Source: CAXSBA01 sp965277105 (lineage in GTDB: Bacteria; Spirochaetota; UBA12135; COTS27; CAXSBA01). From it: a DNA stretch of 64,000 nt. How positions within the stretch are numbered: the first letter of the stretch is position 1; each line of letters starts with the position of its first letter. Below are positions 8,162 to 16,732 of this stretch, piece after piece. Under the pieces are notes generated by a model. That model ran no database searches, was not told the origin of the DNA, and worked only from the letters and a program-made list of their open reading frames with translations. The stretch covers positions 124,001 through 188,000 of the forward strand of contig OZ255710.1 of the NCBI GenBank assembly GCA_965277105.1. Direction: 5' to 3'. Both the position numbers and the translations under genes were made by a program.

Positions 8162-9052
8162 TTATAAGAATCGATAGATTTTTTTTAAAAAAGAAAAATA
8201 GAAGTAGTGAAAAATTTTTTTCCTTTTCCGAGCCCCTTGTAAAATAATGTTAATTTTCTTAAAAAAAATTTCATCAATCCATTTCTCTTCCACAAATTTT
8301 TTTTCTTTTCGAGCTAGTTTTTTTACCTTAATTAAACTTTTTAAGCGGAATTTATCCATCAAAGGATATTTAGTAGAAAGTTGATCAGCATGCCCCCCAT
8401 AACGAATCAGTAGTTTTTTGGGCACTAGTCCTACAGCTTGTTTTAAAGTAATGCGTAACCATAAATCATAGTCTTCGCAAGCCGGTAATTTTTCATCGAA
8501 AAAGTAATTATCATAAAAAAGCTCTCGTTTGATAATAACGCTAGAAGGGGTAATCAGGCAACGCTCAAGGCTTCTTTTAAAAAGAAACCCTTTAGTTTTC
8601 CTGTGAGATTGGGGTGGAATAACTTGATTACCATTTCTAATCCAAATTTCTTCACTTTGAATAATCAGGTAATGGGAGTTTTTTTTAAGGTAATAAAATT
8701 GTTCTTGTAATTTGTTTTCTTTCCATTCATCATCACTGTCCAAAAAAGCAACCCACTGGCCTTTGCTTAGTTTTATTCCCCAATTACGAGCTTTAGAGAC
8801 CCCTTGATTTTTTTTTATTCGTTTTAGATAAAGAGGGATTTTTTTTTGAGTAAATTCTTTTTCCAAAGCAGAGCTTAGAAAATAAGCGGACTTACTACCA
8901 TCATCAATGATCCAGCAATCAAAAAAAAGTCCTTTAAAATTACAAGGGGCAATTTGTTTTAATACGCTTCTTAATGCTAGATTAGTCTGGTTTAAGCGAT
9001 TATAAGTCGGAATAACGACGGAAAAGAAAGGGGTGAAATCCTTAGGAGGCAA
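8162..9052 (-). CDS. Family 2 glycosyltransferase
   Basis: 296 residues with the GT-A fold of GT2 enzymes: SVVIPTYNRL at 11-20, WIIDDGS at 47-53, GVSKARNWGI at 84-93 and the metal-binding FLDSDDEW with DSDD at 105-108. It carries no transmembrane segments, so it likely works on the cytoplasmic face, transferring a sugar to a lipid or protein acceptor. Acceptor and sugar cannot be told from sequence, and no polysaccharide cluster surrounds it. It follows a small unknown gene on the same strand. Confidence 0.88.
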   Translation of the reverse strand: MPPKDFTPFFSVVIPTYNRLNQTNLALRSVLKQIAPCNFKGLFFDCWIIDDGSKSAYFLSSALEKEFTQKKIPLYLKRIKKNQGVSKARNWGIKLSKGQWVAFLDSDDEWKENKLQEQFYYLKKNSHYLIIQSEEIWIRNGNQVIPPQSHRKTKGFLFKRSLERCLITPSSVIIKRELFYDNYFFDEKLPACEDYDLWLRITLKQAVGLVPKKLLIRYGGHADQLSTKYPLMDKFRLKSLIKVKKLARKEKKFVEEKWIDEIFFKKINIILQGARKRKKIFHYFYFSFLKKIYRFL

Positions 9053-9079
9053 ACAAGAATGGTTAATTAGTGCTGGAAA

Positions 9080-9430
9080 TTAATGGAAAGGACTTTCCTT
9101 AAAAGGGCTATTTTCTTCTATGGTTTTTTTCTTGCCGTCACTTTTAAAGTGGGGCTCCACTTCTTGACGAATATTCATGTCGTTAAATGCTTGCAGATAT
9201 TCTTTAGCTTCGTCTTTATGGATATGAACGGATTTTACTTTGCCTTCGGCGATTTTAATGAGAATGGTTTTTACCAGCTCCTCTTTGTCTTGCCGATCTT
9301 CAAGGTTGCATTTATTAATGTCACATTTCTTTAACTGCATGACCTCACTAACCATGAGATTAAGTTTTTCTCTCACTAGTTTGAGAACGATGGATTGAAA
9401 TTTACAGGTATCTTTTTTAGCTTTTTTCAC
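9080..9430 (-). CDS. Conserved-looking small protein of unknown function
   Basis: 116 residues, charged and soluble, starting GTG at 9430, 14 nt after the glyS stop on the same strand. It contains a helical N-terminal half with LKLVREKLNLMVSEV, four cysteines in the first half (in CKFQS, KKCDINKCNLED) and a VHIHKDEAKEYLQAFNDM stretch. No family is recognised. Its place at the end of accA-glyQ-glyS suggests cotranscription. An opposite-strand open frame exists but has no start signal, so the minus reading is preferred. Confidence 0.6.
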   Translation of the reverse strand: MKKAKKDTCKFQSIVLKLVREKLNLMVSEVMQLKKCDINKCNLEDRQDKEELVKTILIKIAEGKVKSVHIHKDEAKEYLQAFNDMNIRQEVEPHFKSDGKKKTIEENSPFKESPFH

Positions 9431-9444
9431 TACTATTTATTTCT

Positions 9445-11580
9445 CTATGATTGCTTATGGTACAAAATGCTTGGATTGATAACCCTCTTGATTTGCTCGT
9501 GAATTTTTCTTAGTAAATTATGACGATTTTCTTTTATTTCCTCTTCGTTGTGATTAACGATAACCTTATTAAAAAAATTTTGTAGGGGTTGTTGATATCC
9601 TTTTAAACTTGCGAGCATTTCGTAAAAAGAAATATCACTAGCTAAAATCTTATTCATTTCTACCATAAAATTATAAAGGTTTTTTTCTTCTGGAGTAGAA
9701 AAATTTTTTTCTATTACCTTGATTAAATTGTCGTTAGTTATTTTTACAGGCTTGATGATATTTTCTATTCTTTTAAATAGGTGAAGAAAATCTGAGTAAT
9801 GAGAAGAGTTTTGGAATTTTTCTAAATCTTTTATTTTCTTGATTTCTTGGTAAGGGTTTAATTGGCTTTCCTTACTAATGGCTAACCAATTCTCTTTTTT
9901 AATTTTTTTTTCCTGCAAGTAATGAGTGAATCTAACTCGAAAAAAATCCTCCATAGTTTCACGCCAAGAGGTGGCAGGAGTATTCGTGGTAGGCTTGGCA
10001 AAAGAAGAATATTCTTTCTTAAGATTAGCTAGAAAAGCAAACAAATCAAAATCCAATTCTTTTTCAATGAGAATTCTAATGATCCCAAATCCTTGTCGTT
10101 TTAACCCATAACGATCTTGGCTAGCTGTTGGTGCTAGGCCGATGGTTAACAGGCTTAGGACATTATCAATTTTATCGCTTAAAGACAAAATAATGCTTAA
10201 ATCATTACGGGGTAGGGGGGATTGATTATTAAAAGGGTAATAATGTTCTTTAATGCTTTGAGCAATTAAAGGCTCTCGCTTTTCGACTAAAGCATAATAG
10301 TAGCCAATTACCCCTTGCAGGTGGGGAAACTCCTGCACTAAACTAGAAGTTAAATCATTTTTTATGAGATCAACTGCCTCTCTTAACAGGTGACTTTCAA
10401 GAGCAGGAGTATAATGAGCATTGAGGGCATGTGCTACCTTTAAAACCCTTTCTAATTTATCTTGATATGTTCCTAATTCTTCTTGAAAGATAACTTTCTT
10501 TAGTTTAGTATGCATGGCTAGCAGCCCTAATTTTAAATCGCTTTGATAGAGGAAACGACCATCGTTAAGCCGGGCGCGAAGAACCCTTTGGTTGCCTTTT
10601 TTTACTTCTTCTTTCTCTTGGATATTACTGGTAATAACGAACTGGTTAATGAGCTTTCCATTTTTAGCCACGGGAAAATATTTTTGCTGCTCTACTAATT
10701 CGCTAATTATCAATTCTTCTGGCAAGTCTAAAAATTCTTTATCAAATTTGGCAAGTATAAGATAAGGATATTCGGTTAAATTAGCAACTAAAGAAATTAC
10801 TTTTTTTTGCTCCAAAACAGAAATATTTTTTTCCTGTTCTAGTTTTTCTATTTGCTCAGTAATTAATTTTTTTCTTTTTTCTAAACAAGCGATAACTTTA
10901 TGATCTAATAACTTTTCTTCATATTTGTCGGCCTTAGCTAAAACAATTTTCTCAGGACTTAATTGGCTGTGCCCCCAAGTGAAGTTATCTGCGGTAATTC
11001 CCCATTTTTCAAACGGGATAATCTCATTTCCCAGTAAAGCACATAGCGAATGAACTGGACGCAAAAAAGGACCTGTTTGCTCTTTCCAGTACATCATTTT
11101 TTCAAAGGTAAGTTTAGCCAATAACGAAGGTAAAAGACCCGCTAAGAAAGTAGAAGTTTTTTTTTCAGGAATGGTGTGAAAATAAACTAAAGCGTCTCCT
11201 TTTTTTTCTTGTTTTAGATAAATTCCCGATGCTGGAGGATTAGTCGGTAAGACTGTTAAATTAGAGAGTTCGGGGATAGGAAGTTGTAATTTTTTAGTCC
11301 AGCCTAGCAAGACGGGAGTGGCGCTATTGCCTTGGAAACTAATTTTTACTGGTGGCCCTTTTTCAATGATTTTCTTCGCGGGGAAAATAGTAGGAATTCC
11401 TGTGATTAAAACAGCTAATCTTCTAGGGGTAGCGTAAGGGGTAATTTTCGTGAAGGAGATAGATTGTTTTTTAAATTCCACTTCGAAAAGATTCACTAGT
11501 TTTCTGCTAGCTGGAACAATTTCTTCATGAGGCATTTCTTCTAAAAAAATTTCTAGTAAAAAGTTACTTGCTGTTTTCAT
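9445..11580 (-). CDS. glyS: Glycine-tRNA ligase beta subunit
   Basis: 711 residues with the GlyS N-terminus LLEIFLEEMPHEEIVPA, YATPRRLAVLI, FLRPVHSLCALLG, VARxxDGRFLYxxD-like RLNDGRFLYQSDLK and LSLSDKIDNVLSLLTIGLAPTASQDRYGLKRQ. It forms the alpha2-beta2 enzyme with GlyQ and carries the tRNA-binding and anticodon domains. Length is slightly above the usual 680-700. The ATG overlaps the glyQ stop by four bases, so translation is coupled to the partner subunit. The two-subunit type is the bacterial form, unlike the single-chain GlyRS of Borrelia and Treponema as I recall them. Confidence 0.96.
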   Translation of the reverse strand: MKTASNFLLEIFLEEMPHEEIVPASRKLVNLFEVEFKKQSISFTKITPYATPRRLAVLITGIPTIFPAKKIIEKGPPVKISFQGNSATPVLLGWTKKLQLPIPELSNLTVLPTNPPASGIYLKQEKKGDALVYFHTIPEKKTSTFLAGLLPSLLAKLTFEKMMYWKEQTGPFLRPVHSLCALLGNEIIPFEKWGITADNFTWGHSQLSPEKIVLAKADKYEEKLLDHKVIACLEKRKKLITEQIEKLEQEKNISVLEQKKVISLVANLTEYPYLILAKFDKEFLDLPEELIISELVEQQKYFPVAKNGKLINQFVITSNIQEKEEVKKGNQRVLRARLNDGRFLYQSDLKLGLLAMHTKLKKVIFQEELGTYQDKLERVLKVAHALNAHYTPALESHLLREAVDLIKNDLTSSLVQEFPHLQGVIGYYYALVEKREPLIAQSIKEHYYPFNNQSPLPRNDLSIILSLSDKIDNVLSLLTIGLAPTASQDRYGLKRQGFGIIRILIEKELDFDLFAFLANLKKEYSSFAKPTTNTPATSWRETMEDFFRVRFTHYLQEKKIKKENWLAISKESQLNPYQEIKKIKDLEKFQNSSHYSDFLHLFKRIENIIKPVKITNDNLIKVIEKNFSTPEEKNLYNFMVEMNKILASDISFYEMLASLKGYQQPLQNFFNKVIVNHNEEEIKENRHNLLRKIHEQIKRVINPSILYHKQS

Positions 11581-12446
11581 TTCTTTAATAAAGGGTAATT
11601 CAGTTGTTCTCGTTCTTTTAAATACAGTTCTGCTACTTTGGCTGATAGGCTTTGAATTTTGGCAATGTAGTTTTCTCGTTCGGTAATGGATAAAACTCCT
11701 CTAGCATCTAAAAGATTAAACGTATGGGAGCACTTTAATACGAACTCATAGGCGGGGACAGTGCAATTTTTTTCTAGGAGCAATTTGGTTTCTTCTTCGA
11801 AAAACTGAAAAAGATTAATGTATTTTTGGGGATTAATCAGCTCAAAATTATAAGTAGAAAAATCTTTTTCGTTTCCGCCAAAAATGTCGTTGTAGGTTAA
11901 TTTTTCGTTGTATTGGATTTCAGCGATGGTTTCTACTTCTTGGAGGTACATAGCCACTCTTTCTAGTCCATAAGTGATTTCTCCGGTGATAGGATTTAAA
12001 GGTTGCCCGCCTACTTGCTGAAAATAAGTAAACTGGGTTACTTCCATCCCGTTAATCCACACTTCCCAGCCCAATCCCCAGGCCCCTAATGTAGGTGATT
12101 TCCAGTCATCATGAACAAAGCGAATGTCGTTTTTATTAAAGTCTAATCCTAAGTAAGCTAGGCTATCTAAAAAAAGTTGCTGGATATTTAAAGGGGCAGG
12201 TTTTAAAATGACTTGATATTGAAAATATTTTTGCAGGCGGTTAGGATTTTCCCCATAACGTCCATCAGCAGGCCGACGGCAAGGCTGGGTATAAGCCGCT
12301 AAGTAAGGTTCAGGGCCCAGTGCTCGTAAAAAAGTAGCCGGATGAAAAGTTCCAGCCCCACTTTCTACGTCATAACTTTCTTGCAGGACGCAACCTTTTT
12401 CAGCCCAATAATGATTAAGTTTTTGAATGATTTCTTGGAAGGTCAC
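11577..12446 (-). CDS. glyQ: Glycine-tRNA ligase alpha subunit
   Basis: 289 residues, the catalytic class II core of heterotetrameric GlyRS. LNHYWAEKGCVLQESYDVESGAGTFHPATF and the PCRRPADGRYGENPNRLQ motif 2 region are nearly invariant in GlyQ, as is EVWINGMEVTQFTYFQQVGG. The start is GTG at 12446, 7 nt after the accA stop; no clear Shine-Dalgarno precedes it. It overlaps glyS by four bases downstream. Confidence 0.97.
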   Translation of the reverse strand: MTFQEIIQKLNHYWAEKGCVLQESYDVESGAGTFHPATFLRALGPEPYLAAYTQPCRRPADGRYGENPNRLQKYFQYQVILKPAPLNIQQLFLDSLAYLGLDFNKNDIRFVHDDWKSPTLGAWGLGWEVWINGMEVTQFTYFQQVGGQPLNPITGEITYGLERVAMYLQEVETIAEIQYNEKLTYNDIFGGNEKDFSTYNFELINPQKYINLFQFFEEETKLLLEKNCTVPAYEFVLKCSHTFNLLDARGVLSITERENYIAKIQSLSAKVAELYLKEREQLNYPLLKK

Positions 12447-12453
12447 TTAAAGA

Positions 12454-13377
12454 CTAAAGTCCAATAGTAGCGAATTTTTTTTCTCGCTGAGTAATGATTT
12501 CTTTTTCTTTAATTTTTTCAAAGGTTTTTAGTTTTTTCAATAAACTCTTTTTTAAACTTTGAGTCATTTGCTCCGGCAAACGATGGGCCCCGCCTAAGGG
12601 TTCTTTGATGATCTCTTCAATAACCTTATTTTTTAAAGCATTGGTGGCATCGTTTTTTAAAGCATTTGCTGCTTCTTGTTTTTTTGTGTGATCTCGCCAT
12701 AAAATTGAAGCGCAAGATTCTGGAGAAATAACCGAGTAAATAGAGTGTTCCAACATTGCCACGTGATTACCAATAGCTATCCCCAAGGCTCCCCCACTTC
12801 CTCCTTCTCCCGTGACTACGGCTATAATGGGGACTTGCAGGTTAAACATTTCTTGAAGATTTTTAGCAATGGCTTCTGATTGCCCCCTTTCTTCAGCCCC
12901 TATCCCTGGATACGCCCCCGGGGTGTCAATTAAAGTAATGATGGGGATACGATACTTATCGGCTAACTTGAATAACCTAAGCGCCTTACGGTAACCTTCA
13001 GGGTTTCCCATGCCGAAATTATGCTTTATCATTTCTTGATCTTTGCCTTTCTCATGCCCAACTAGCATAACCGAGTAATTATCCAATTTTGCCAACCCTC
13101 CAATAATGGCTCGGTCATCGCCAAAATAGCGATCGCCATGGAGTTCGATAAAGTTGCTAAAAACCGTTTGAATGTAATCTAAAAAATGTGGCCGGTTCGG
13201 GTGGCGAGCAATGAGAGTTTTTTCCCAAAAAGAAATACCTGTATAAATCTTTTTGATTTTTTCTTGAAAATTTTTTTTATCTTGTTCTTTATTTTTTTTG
13301 ATAATGGAATCTTGTAGCGCTTTTAGTTCTTTTTCTTCAAACTCTAATAATTTCGCTGAATAAAAAAAATCATCCAT
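12454..13377 (-). CDS. accA: Acetyl-CoA carboxylase carboxyltransferase alpha subunit
   Basis: 307 residues: helical N-terminus, then the crotonase-like carboxyltransferase core with RHPNRPHFLDYI, GDRYFGDDRAIIGGLA, GKDQEMIKHNFGMGNPEGYRKA, TLIDTPGAYPGIGAEERGQ and GEGGSGGALGIA. With AccD it moves the carboxyl group from biotin to acetyl-CoA, the first step of fatty-acid synthesis. AccD and AccC are not in the window; AccB lies 14.4 kb away at the head of another minus-strand run. AGGAAAG before the ATG is a clear ribosome binding site. It heads an accA-glyQ-glyS transcript. Confidence 0.97.
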   Translation of the reverse strand: MDDFFYSAKLLEFEEKELKALQDSIIKKNKEQDKKNFQEKIKKIYTGISFWEKTLIARHPNRPHFLDYIQTVFSNFIELHGDRYFGDDRAIIGGLAKLDNYSVMLVGHEKGKDQEMIKHNFGMGNPEGYRKALRLFKLADKYRIPIITLIDTPGAYPGIGAEERGQSEAIAKNLQEMFNLQVPIIAVVTGEGGSGGALGIAIGNHVAMLEHSIYSVISPESCASILWRDHTKKQEAANALKNDATNALKNKVIEEIIKEPLGGAHRLPEQMTQSLKKSLLKKLKTFEKIKEKEIITQREKKFATIGL

Positions 13378-13399
13378 TTTTCTTTCCTATGATCCGTAT

Positions 13400-13425
13400 A
13401 GTATAATTAAATTATATTCTATAAT
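13400..13425. promoter_or_regulatory. Divergent -10 elements between accA and the 104-aa gene
   Basis: The 71-nt intergenic gap holds minus-strand TATACT (13400-13405) for accA and plus-strand TATAAT hexamers (13402-13407 and 13420-13425) for the rightward operon. Overlap of the elements means the two transcripts probably compete for RNA polymerase. No -35 consensus is clear. Confidence 0.4.
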
Positions 13426-13448
13426 AAAGAAAAAAATTAAAAAATTCT

Positions 13449-13763
13449 ATGGCAAAGAAATTTCAATCTTTTCTTAAAAAAATTACTAATAATTTTCCCC
13501 AATCTCTCAAGAAAAGAAATTCTCTTGAAACTCCTCACTTTTCCAGCGCCCAATCTAGAAAAAACTATATTGCAAAAATTGATTTAGAACTTTTAGAAAT
13601 TCAGATAAAACATGCTTTTCAAGAACTAGGTGAATTAACTTACAAGGAAATCAACAAAAAAACGATTAAGAAAAACTCTAAAAAAAGCAAGATTATTGCG
13701 GCGATTACTCAGCTAAAAAAAGAAATAATTACTAAAAAAAAGGCATTAAAAAATGATTTTTAA
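13449..13763 (+). CDS. Small lysine-rich protein of unknown function
   Basis: 104 residues, strongly basic at both ends, with a probable amphipathic helix around 40-62 (KIDLELLEIQIKHAFQELGEL) and a lysine-rich coiled C-terminus. There is no signal peptide or membrane segment. Its end overlaps the ExbB-like gene by 11 nt, so the two are translationally linked and this protein may assist the channel or be a spacer ORF. No family is recognised. Confidence 0.6.
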   Translation: MAKKFQSFLKKITNNFPQSLKKRNSLETPHFSSAQSRKNYIAKIDLELLEIQIKHAFQELGELTYKEINKKTIKKNSKKSKIIAAITQLKKEIITKKKALKNDF

Positions 13764-14352
13764 TTATCTACAAAATGCTATTATTATTGTGTTGATTTTT
13801 TTATCCGTTTTATCGCTTAGTATTGTTATCGATCGCTTGGTTTTTCTTCATCGTTTTCGTTTTAAAAAAAAAACCTTAAAAACCATCAAAAAAAGCTTAG
13901 AGGTAGAAGACTTCACTACTTCAAAGAAACTCTGCGAAATAGCTTCTTCTTTGGTTTTATTTTCTCTTATTGCTTTTATTATTCAACAAAAAAAAACGAC
14001 TCTTTCTGCTATAGAAAAAAAAACCACAAGGAAATTACAAGAATATTACGATAATATGGAAAAGAGACTTGTGATTTTAAATACGATTACTTCCATTAGT
14101 CCTTTATTAGGGATATTAGGTACGGTTATTGGAATGATTGAAGCTTTTTTTAGTTTAAATGCCCAAAGCATTGCTAGTAGTAACCTAGCCAGCGCTATAT
14201 CCAATGCTCTGATAACCACCGCTTTGGGGCTTAGCGTGGCGATTCCTAGTATCATATTTTATAATTATTTTTATAGAAGGATTAATGCAATTACTGCTTT
14301 TTTAGAAAGGGAGTGCTTAGAGATAATAGAGTTAGTCAAAAAAAGTGAATAA
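13753..14352 (+). CDS. MotA/TolQ/ExbB family proton channel protein
   Basis: 199 residues, with a transmembrane segment near 8-26 and two more near 100-125 and 145-170. The signature SISPLLGILGTVIGMIEAF and the second conserved block ISNALITTALGLSVAIPSIIFYN are typical of ExbB/TolQ. Such proteins form the proton channel that energises TonB- or TolA-type transport together with ExbD/TolR. No ExbD/TolR gene is adjacent; a TonB-like protein is encoded about 2.4 kb downstream on the same strand with DUF2225, truA and tmk between. Exact subtype (ExbB versus TolQ) cannot be settled. Confidence 0.85.
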   Translation: MIFNYLQNAIIIVLIFLSVLSLSIVIDRLVFLHRFRFKKKTLKTIKKSLEVEDFTTSKKLCEIASSLVLFSLIAFIIQQKKTTLSAIEKKTTRKLQEYYDNMEKRLVILNTITSISPLLGILGTVIGMIEAFFSLNAQSIASSNLASAISNALITTALGLSVAIPSIIFYNYFYRRINAITAFLERECLEIIELVKKSE

Positions 14353-15226
14353 CAATAAAATATCTTATTTTAACAAAGATAAAATTAGTTGTCCGGTTTG
14401 TGGGACGAAGTTTCATTTAGAAAATCATTTCACCGGCCAGGGGCGACTGAATAGCCAAGGTCTGACGAACGATCTTCGAAGGCTTTATTCCCCTACTAAG
14501 AAATTTGGGATGGTTTATCCCCTTATTTATCATAATATTGTTTGCCCGGAATGCTGGTTTTCCGCTCTTCCGGAAGACTTTTATTTTGATGCTAAAAAGC
14601 CAACATATGATTTGGATGAACTTAAAAGTTTTTCTGAGGCGAGGAAAGCGCACGCCCAAGAAATATTCCCTGAAGTTAATTTTGCTAAAAGTAGGAATTT
14701 AGAAAGTGGGTTAATTAGCCATTTTTTAGCGATTGCTTCTTATCAACATTATCATAGTTTTTCTTTAAAAACCGCTAAAATTGCCCTTTTGGCGCTAAGG
14801 GCTTCCTGGGTGATTGATGATATTATTGAAAACAGTAGCCATGATGCTAAAAAAATGAAATACTTAAAAGAATACTTTCGCTTTTTGGCTTTCAAGAAGT
14901 TTTCTAGCTATTACGAGCAATACTATAGCCCTAAAAAAAGCAAATTTATTGAAATAAACTATCATGGACCGGACATTGATTACGATTATGGGTATAAGGC
15001 TTTTATGTACATTTTTATTTACCTTTCTTTTGAGTTTGTCGATACGGTTTCTCCTTTAGAAGAAAAAATCAAAGTTTTAAATAGGAACAAAATTACTCTA
15101 GCTAAGATTTTTGGTCTAGGTCGCTCTTCTAAGAAAAATCCTTCTCCTTTTTTGGAAAATTCAAGGGCCTTTTATGAAGTTTTAAAAAATAAAATTGAAG
15201 AACTAGCCGAAGAATTGCCTGCTTAA
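14345..15226 (+). CDS. DUF2225 domain protein
   Basis: 293 residues beginning at GTG 14345, overlapping the ExbB-like stop. CPVC (C16, C19) and a later CPECWFSA (about 61-68) form a likely zinc-binding pair of CxxC motifs, followed by the aromatic and helical repeat-like region that marks DUF2225. The family is common in spirochaetes, clostridia and other bacteria, is cytoplasmic and has no established function. The C-terminal part looks like TPR-type helices. The protein sits in the same compact transcript as truA and tmk. Confidence 0.82.
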   Translation: MNNNKISYFNKDKISCPVCGTKFHLENHFTGQGRLNSQGLTNDLRRLYSPTKKFGMVYPLIYHNIVCPECWFSALPEDFYFDAKKPTYDLDELKSFSEARKAHAQEIFPEVNFAKSRNLESGLISHFLAIASYQHYHSFSLKTAKIALLALRASWVIDDIIENSSHDAKKMKYLKEYFRFLAFKKFSSYYEQYYSPKKSKFIEINYHGPDIDYDYGYKAFMYIFIYLSFEFVDTVSPLEEKIKVLNRNKITLAKIFGLGRSSKKNPSPFLENSRAFYEVLKNKIEELAEELPA

Positions 15227-15255
15227 CGATTAACCATCTTTAATTTACCACTTTT

Positions 15256-16026
15256 TTGAAAATAGCCTTTTCCCTTTCTTATAATGGTCGAGAGTTTAAT
15301 GGTTTTCAAAAGCAAGAAAAGCAAGGAGCGGCACAAACGATTCAAGGCATTTTAGAAGCAAAAATTCAAAAATTCTTTAAAACCCCCATTGCCGTAGTAG
15401 GGTCAGGGCGGACTGATGCGGGAGTCCATGCTGATGAGCAAGTGGTGGTTTTTACTGTAGAGGACGAATTTATTAGTAAAATGCCTTTAACTAGTTTAAA
15501 GAGAGTGATGAATAACGCTTTGCCTACGGGGATTTATATTAATTGGGTTAAAGTGGTTGAAGAAAATTTTCATCCTCGTTATCAAGCTAAAGTAAGGCTT
15601 TATCGCTATTCTATGATTGTCAACGATACTCGTTATTTATCGGCTCATTTGAATCACTTCTACCTTTACCCTTACCCCATCAAAATTAATCATTTAAAAA
15701 AATATTTTGCCTGCCTAGAAGGGGAACATGATTTCACTACTTTTTCTGCTCAAAAATCTTCTTTTAGGTATAAAGTTCGAAAAGTTTTTAAAATTGATGT
15801 CATTGAAAAATCACCTTTCCTATTAATCGATATTTATGGCAACGCTTTTTTAAGGAGTATGATTCGGTCTATAGTGGGGAATAGTTTATTCGCTTGTAGA
15901 AAAAATTTAGGGGTGAAAACTTTTAAAGCGTGGTTATTGGCTAAAAATCCTTTGCTAGCAAAAAACCGAGTTCCAGCTAAAGGGCTTGTTTTAAAAAAAG
16001 TTTTTTACACTTCGATCTTCGATTAA
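15256..16026 (+). CDS. truA: tRNA pseudouridine synthase A
   Basis: Makes pseudouridine at positions 38-40 of the tRNA anticodon arm. The catalytic Asp54 lies in GSGRTDAGVHA, and LSYNGREFNGFQKQ, FHPRYQAKVRLYRY and FLRSMIRSIVGN are the other family motifs. 256 residues is normal. The start is TTG at 15256, in line with other TTG starts in this genome. Confidence 0.95.
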   Translation: MKIAFSLSYNGREFNGFQKQEKQGAAQTIQGILEAKIQKFFKTPIAVVGSGRTDAGVHADEQVVVFTVEDEFISKMPLTSLKRVMNNALPTGIYINWVKVVEENFHPRYQAKVRLYRYSMIVNDTRYLSAHLNHFYLYPYPIKINHLKKYFACLEGEHDFTTFSAQKSSFRYKVRKVFKIDVIEKSPFLLIDIYGNAFLRSMIRSIVGNSLFACRKNLGVKTFKAWLLAKNPLLAKNRVPAKGLVLKKVFYTSIFD

Positions 16027-16030
16027 TTTT

Positions 16031-16036
16031 TATAAT
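16031..16036 (+). promoter_or_regulatory. -10 hexamer of tmk, near-leaderless
   Basis: TATAAT lies 12 nt before the tmk ATG (16049), just after the truA stop, predicting a leader of about 6 nt. No Shine-Dalgarno is present in ACAATTAAATAA. Confidence 0.45.
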
Positions 16037-16048
16037 ACAATTAAATAA

Positions 16049-16726
16049 ATGACTGGGAAATTAATCGTTTTTGAAGGAATTGATGGAGTTGGAAAAAATA
16101 CCTTAATTGATAGATTATTAGAAGAAATTAAAAATAAAGAAAATCCCCTTACCCCAGCTTGGCTTAAAAAAGAGGCTTTTTCTACCTTTGAGCCAACTAT
16201 AAATTCAGTCCCTGCTTTAAAAATTAAAGAGCATCTAGAAAGTAACGAACAAAAAAATAATGGTTTACTCTTAGAGTGGTTCATTGCCGACAGGATTGAA
16301 CATACCAAAAAAATTAAGGAAAAATTACTTAGCAGTAATGTTTTTTGTGCTCGTTATGATCTTTCCACCTACGCCTACCAAGCTAATGAAAAAACCCTTC
16401 TTAAAGATTTTGCAACTATTTATCAAAAGCATCAGTATGCTCTTTTTGATCAATTATCCTTTGAGAACTCTGGTAGTTTAATCCCAGACTTTACTTTTTT
16501 TTTAAAGCTTGATATTGCCACAGCTTTAGAACGGATTGAAAAGCGCGCTGAAGAAAAAGAGTATTATGAAGAAAAAGAGAAATTAATAAAAATTCAAAAT
16601 CGTTATTTAGAAGCTATCCTTTTTTTACAAAAAAAAGATGAACGGAAAATTTTCACTATTAATGCTGGTGAGCCAGTTGCGCGTATAGTACAATTAATCC
16701 TAGAAGTTCTTAGTCAAGAAGCGTAA
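16049..16726 (+). CDS. tmk: Thymidylate kinase
   Basis: Phosphorylates dTMP to dTDP. The P-loop GIDGVGKNT (10-18) has Asn where Ser or Thr usually follows the lysine, a mild oddity. ARYDLSTYAYQ matches the DRY/SxxAYQ nucleoside-binding motif and LIPDFTFFLKLDIATALERIEKR the LID-proximal region. 225 residues is slightly longer than the usual 205-215. Confidence 0.9.
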   Translation: MTGKLIVFEGIDGVGKNTLIDRLLEEIKNKENPLTPAWLKKEAFSTFEPTINSVPALKIKEHLESNEQKNNGLLLEWFIADRIEHTKKIKEKLLSSNVFCARYDLSTYAYQANEKTLLKDFATIYQKHQYALFDQLSFENSGSLIPDFTFFLKLDIATALERIEKRAEEKEYYEEKEKLIKIQNRYLEAILFLQKKDERKIFTINAGEPVARIVQLILEVLSQEA

Positions 16727-16732
16727 TCTCTG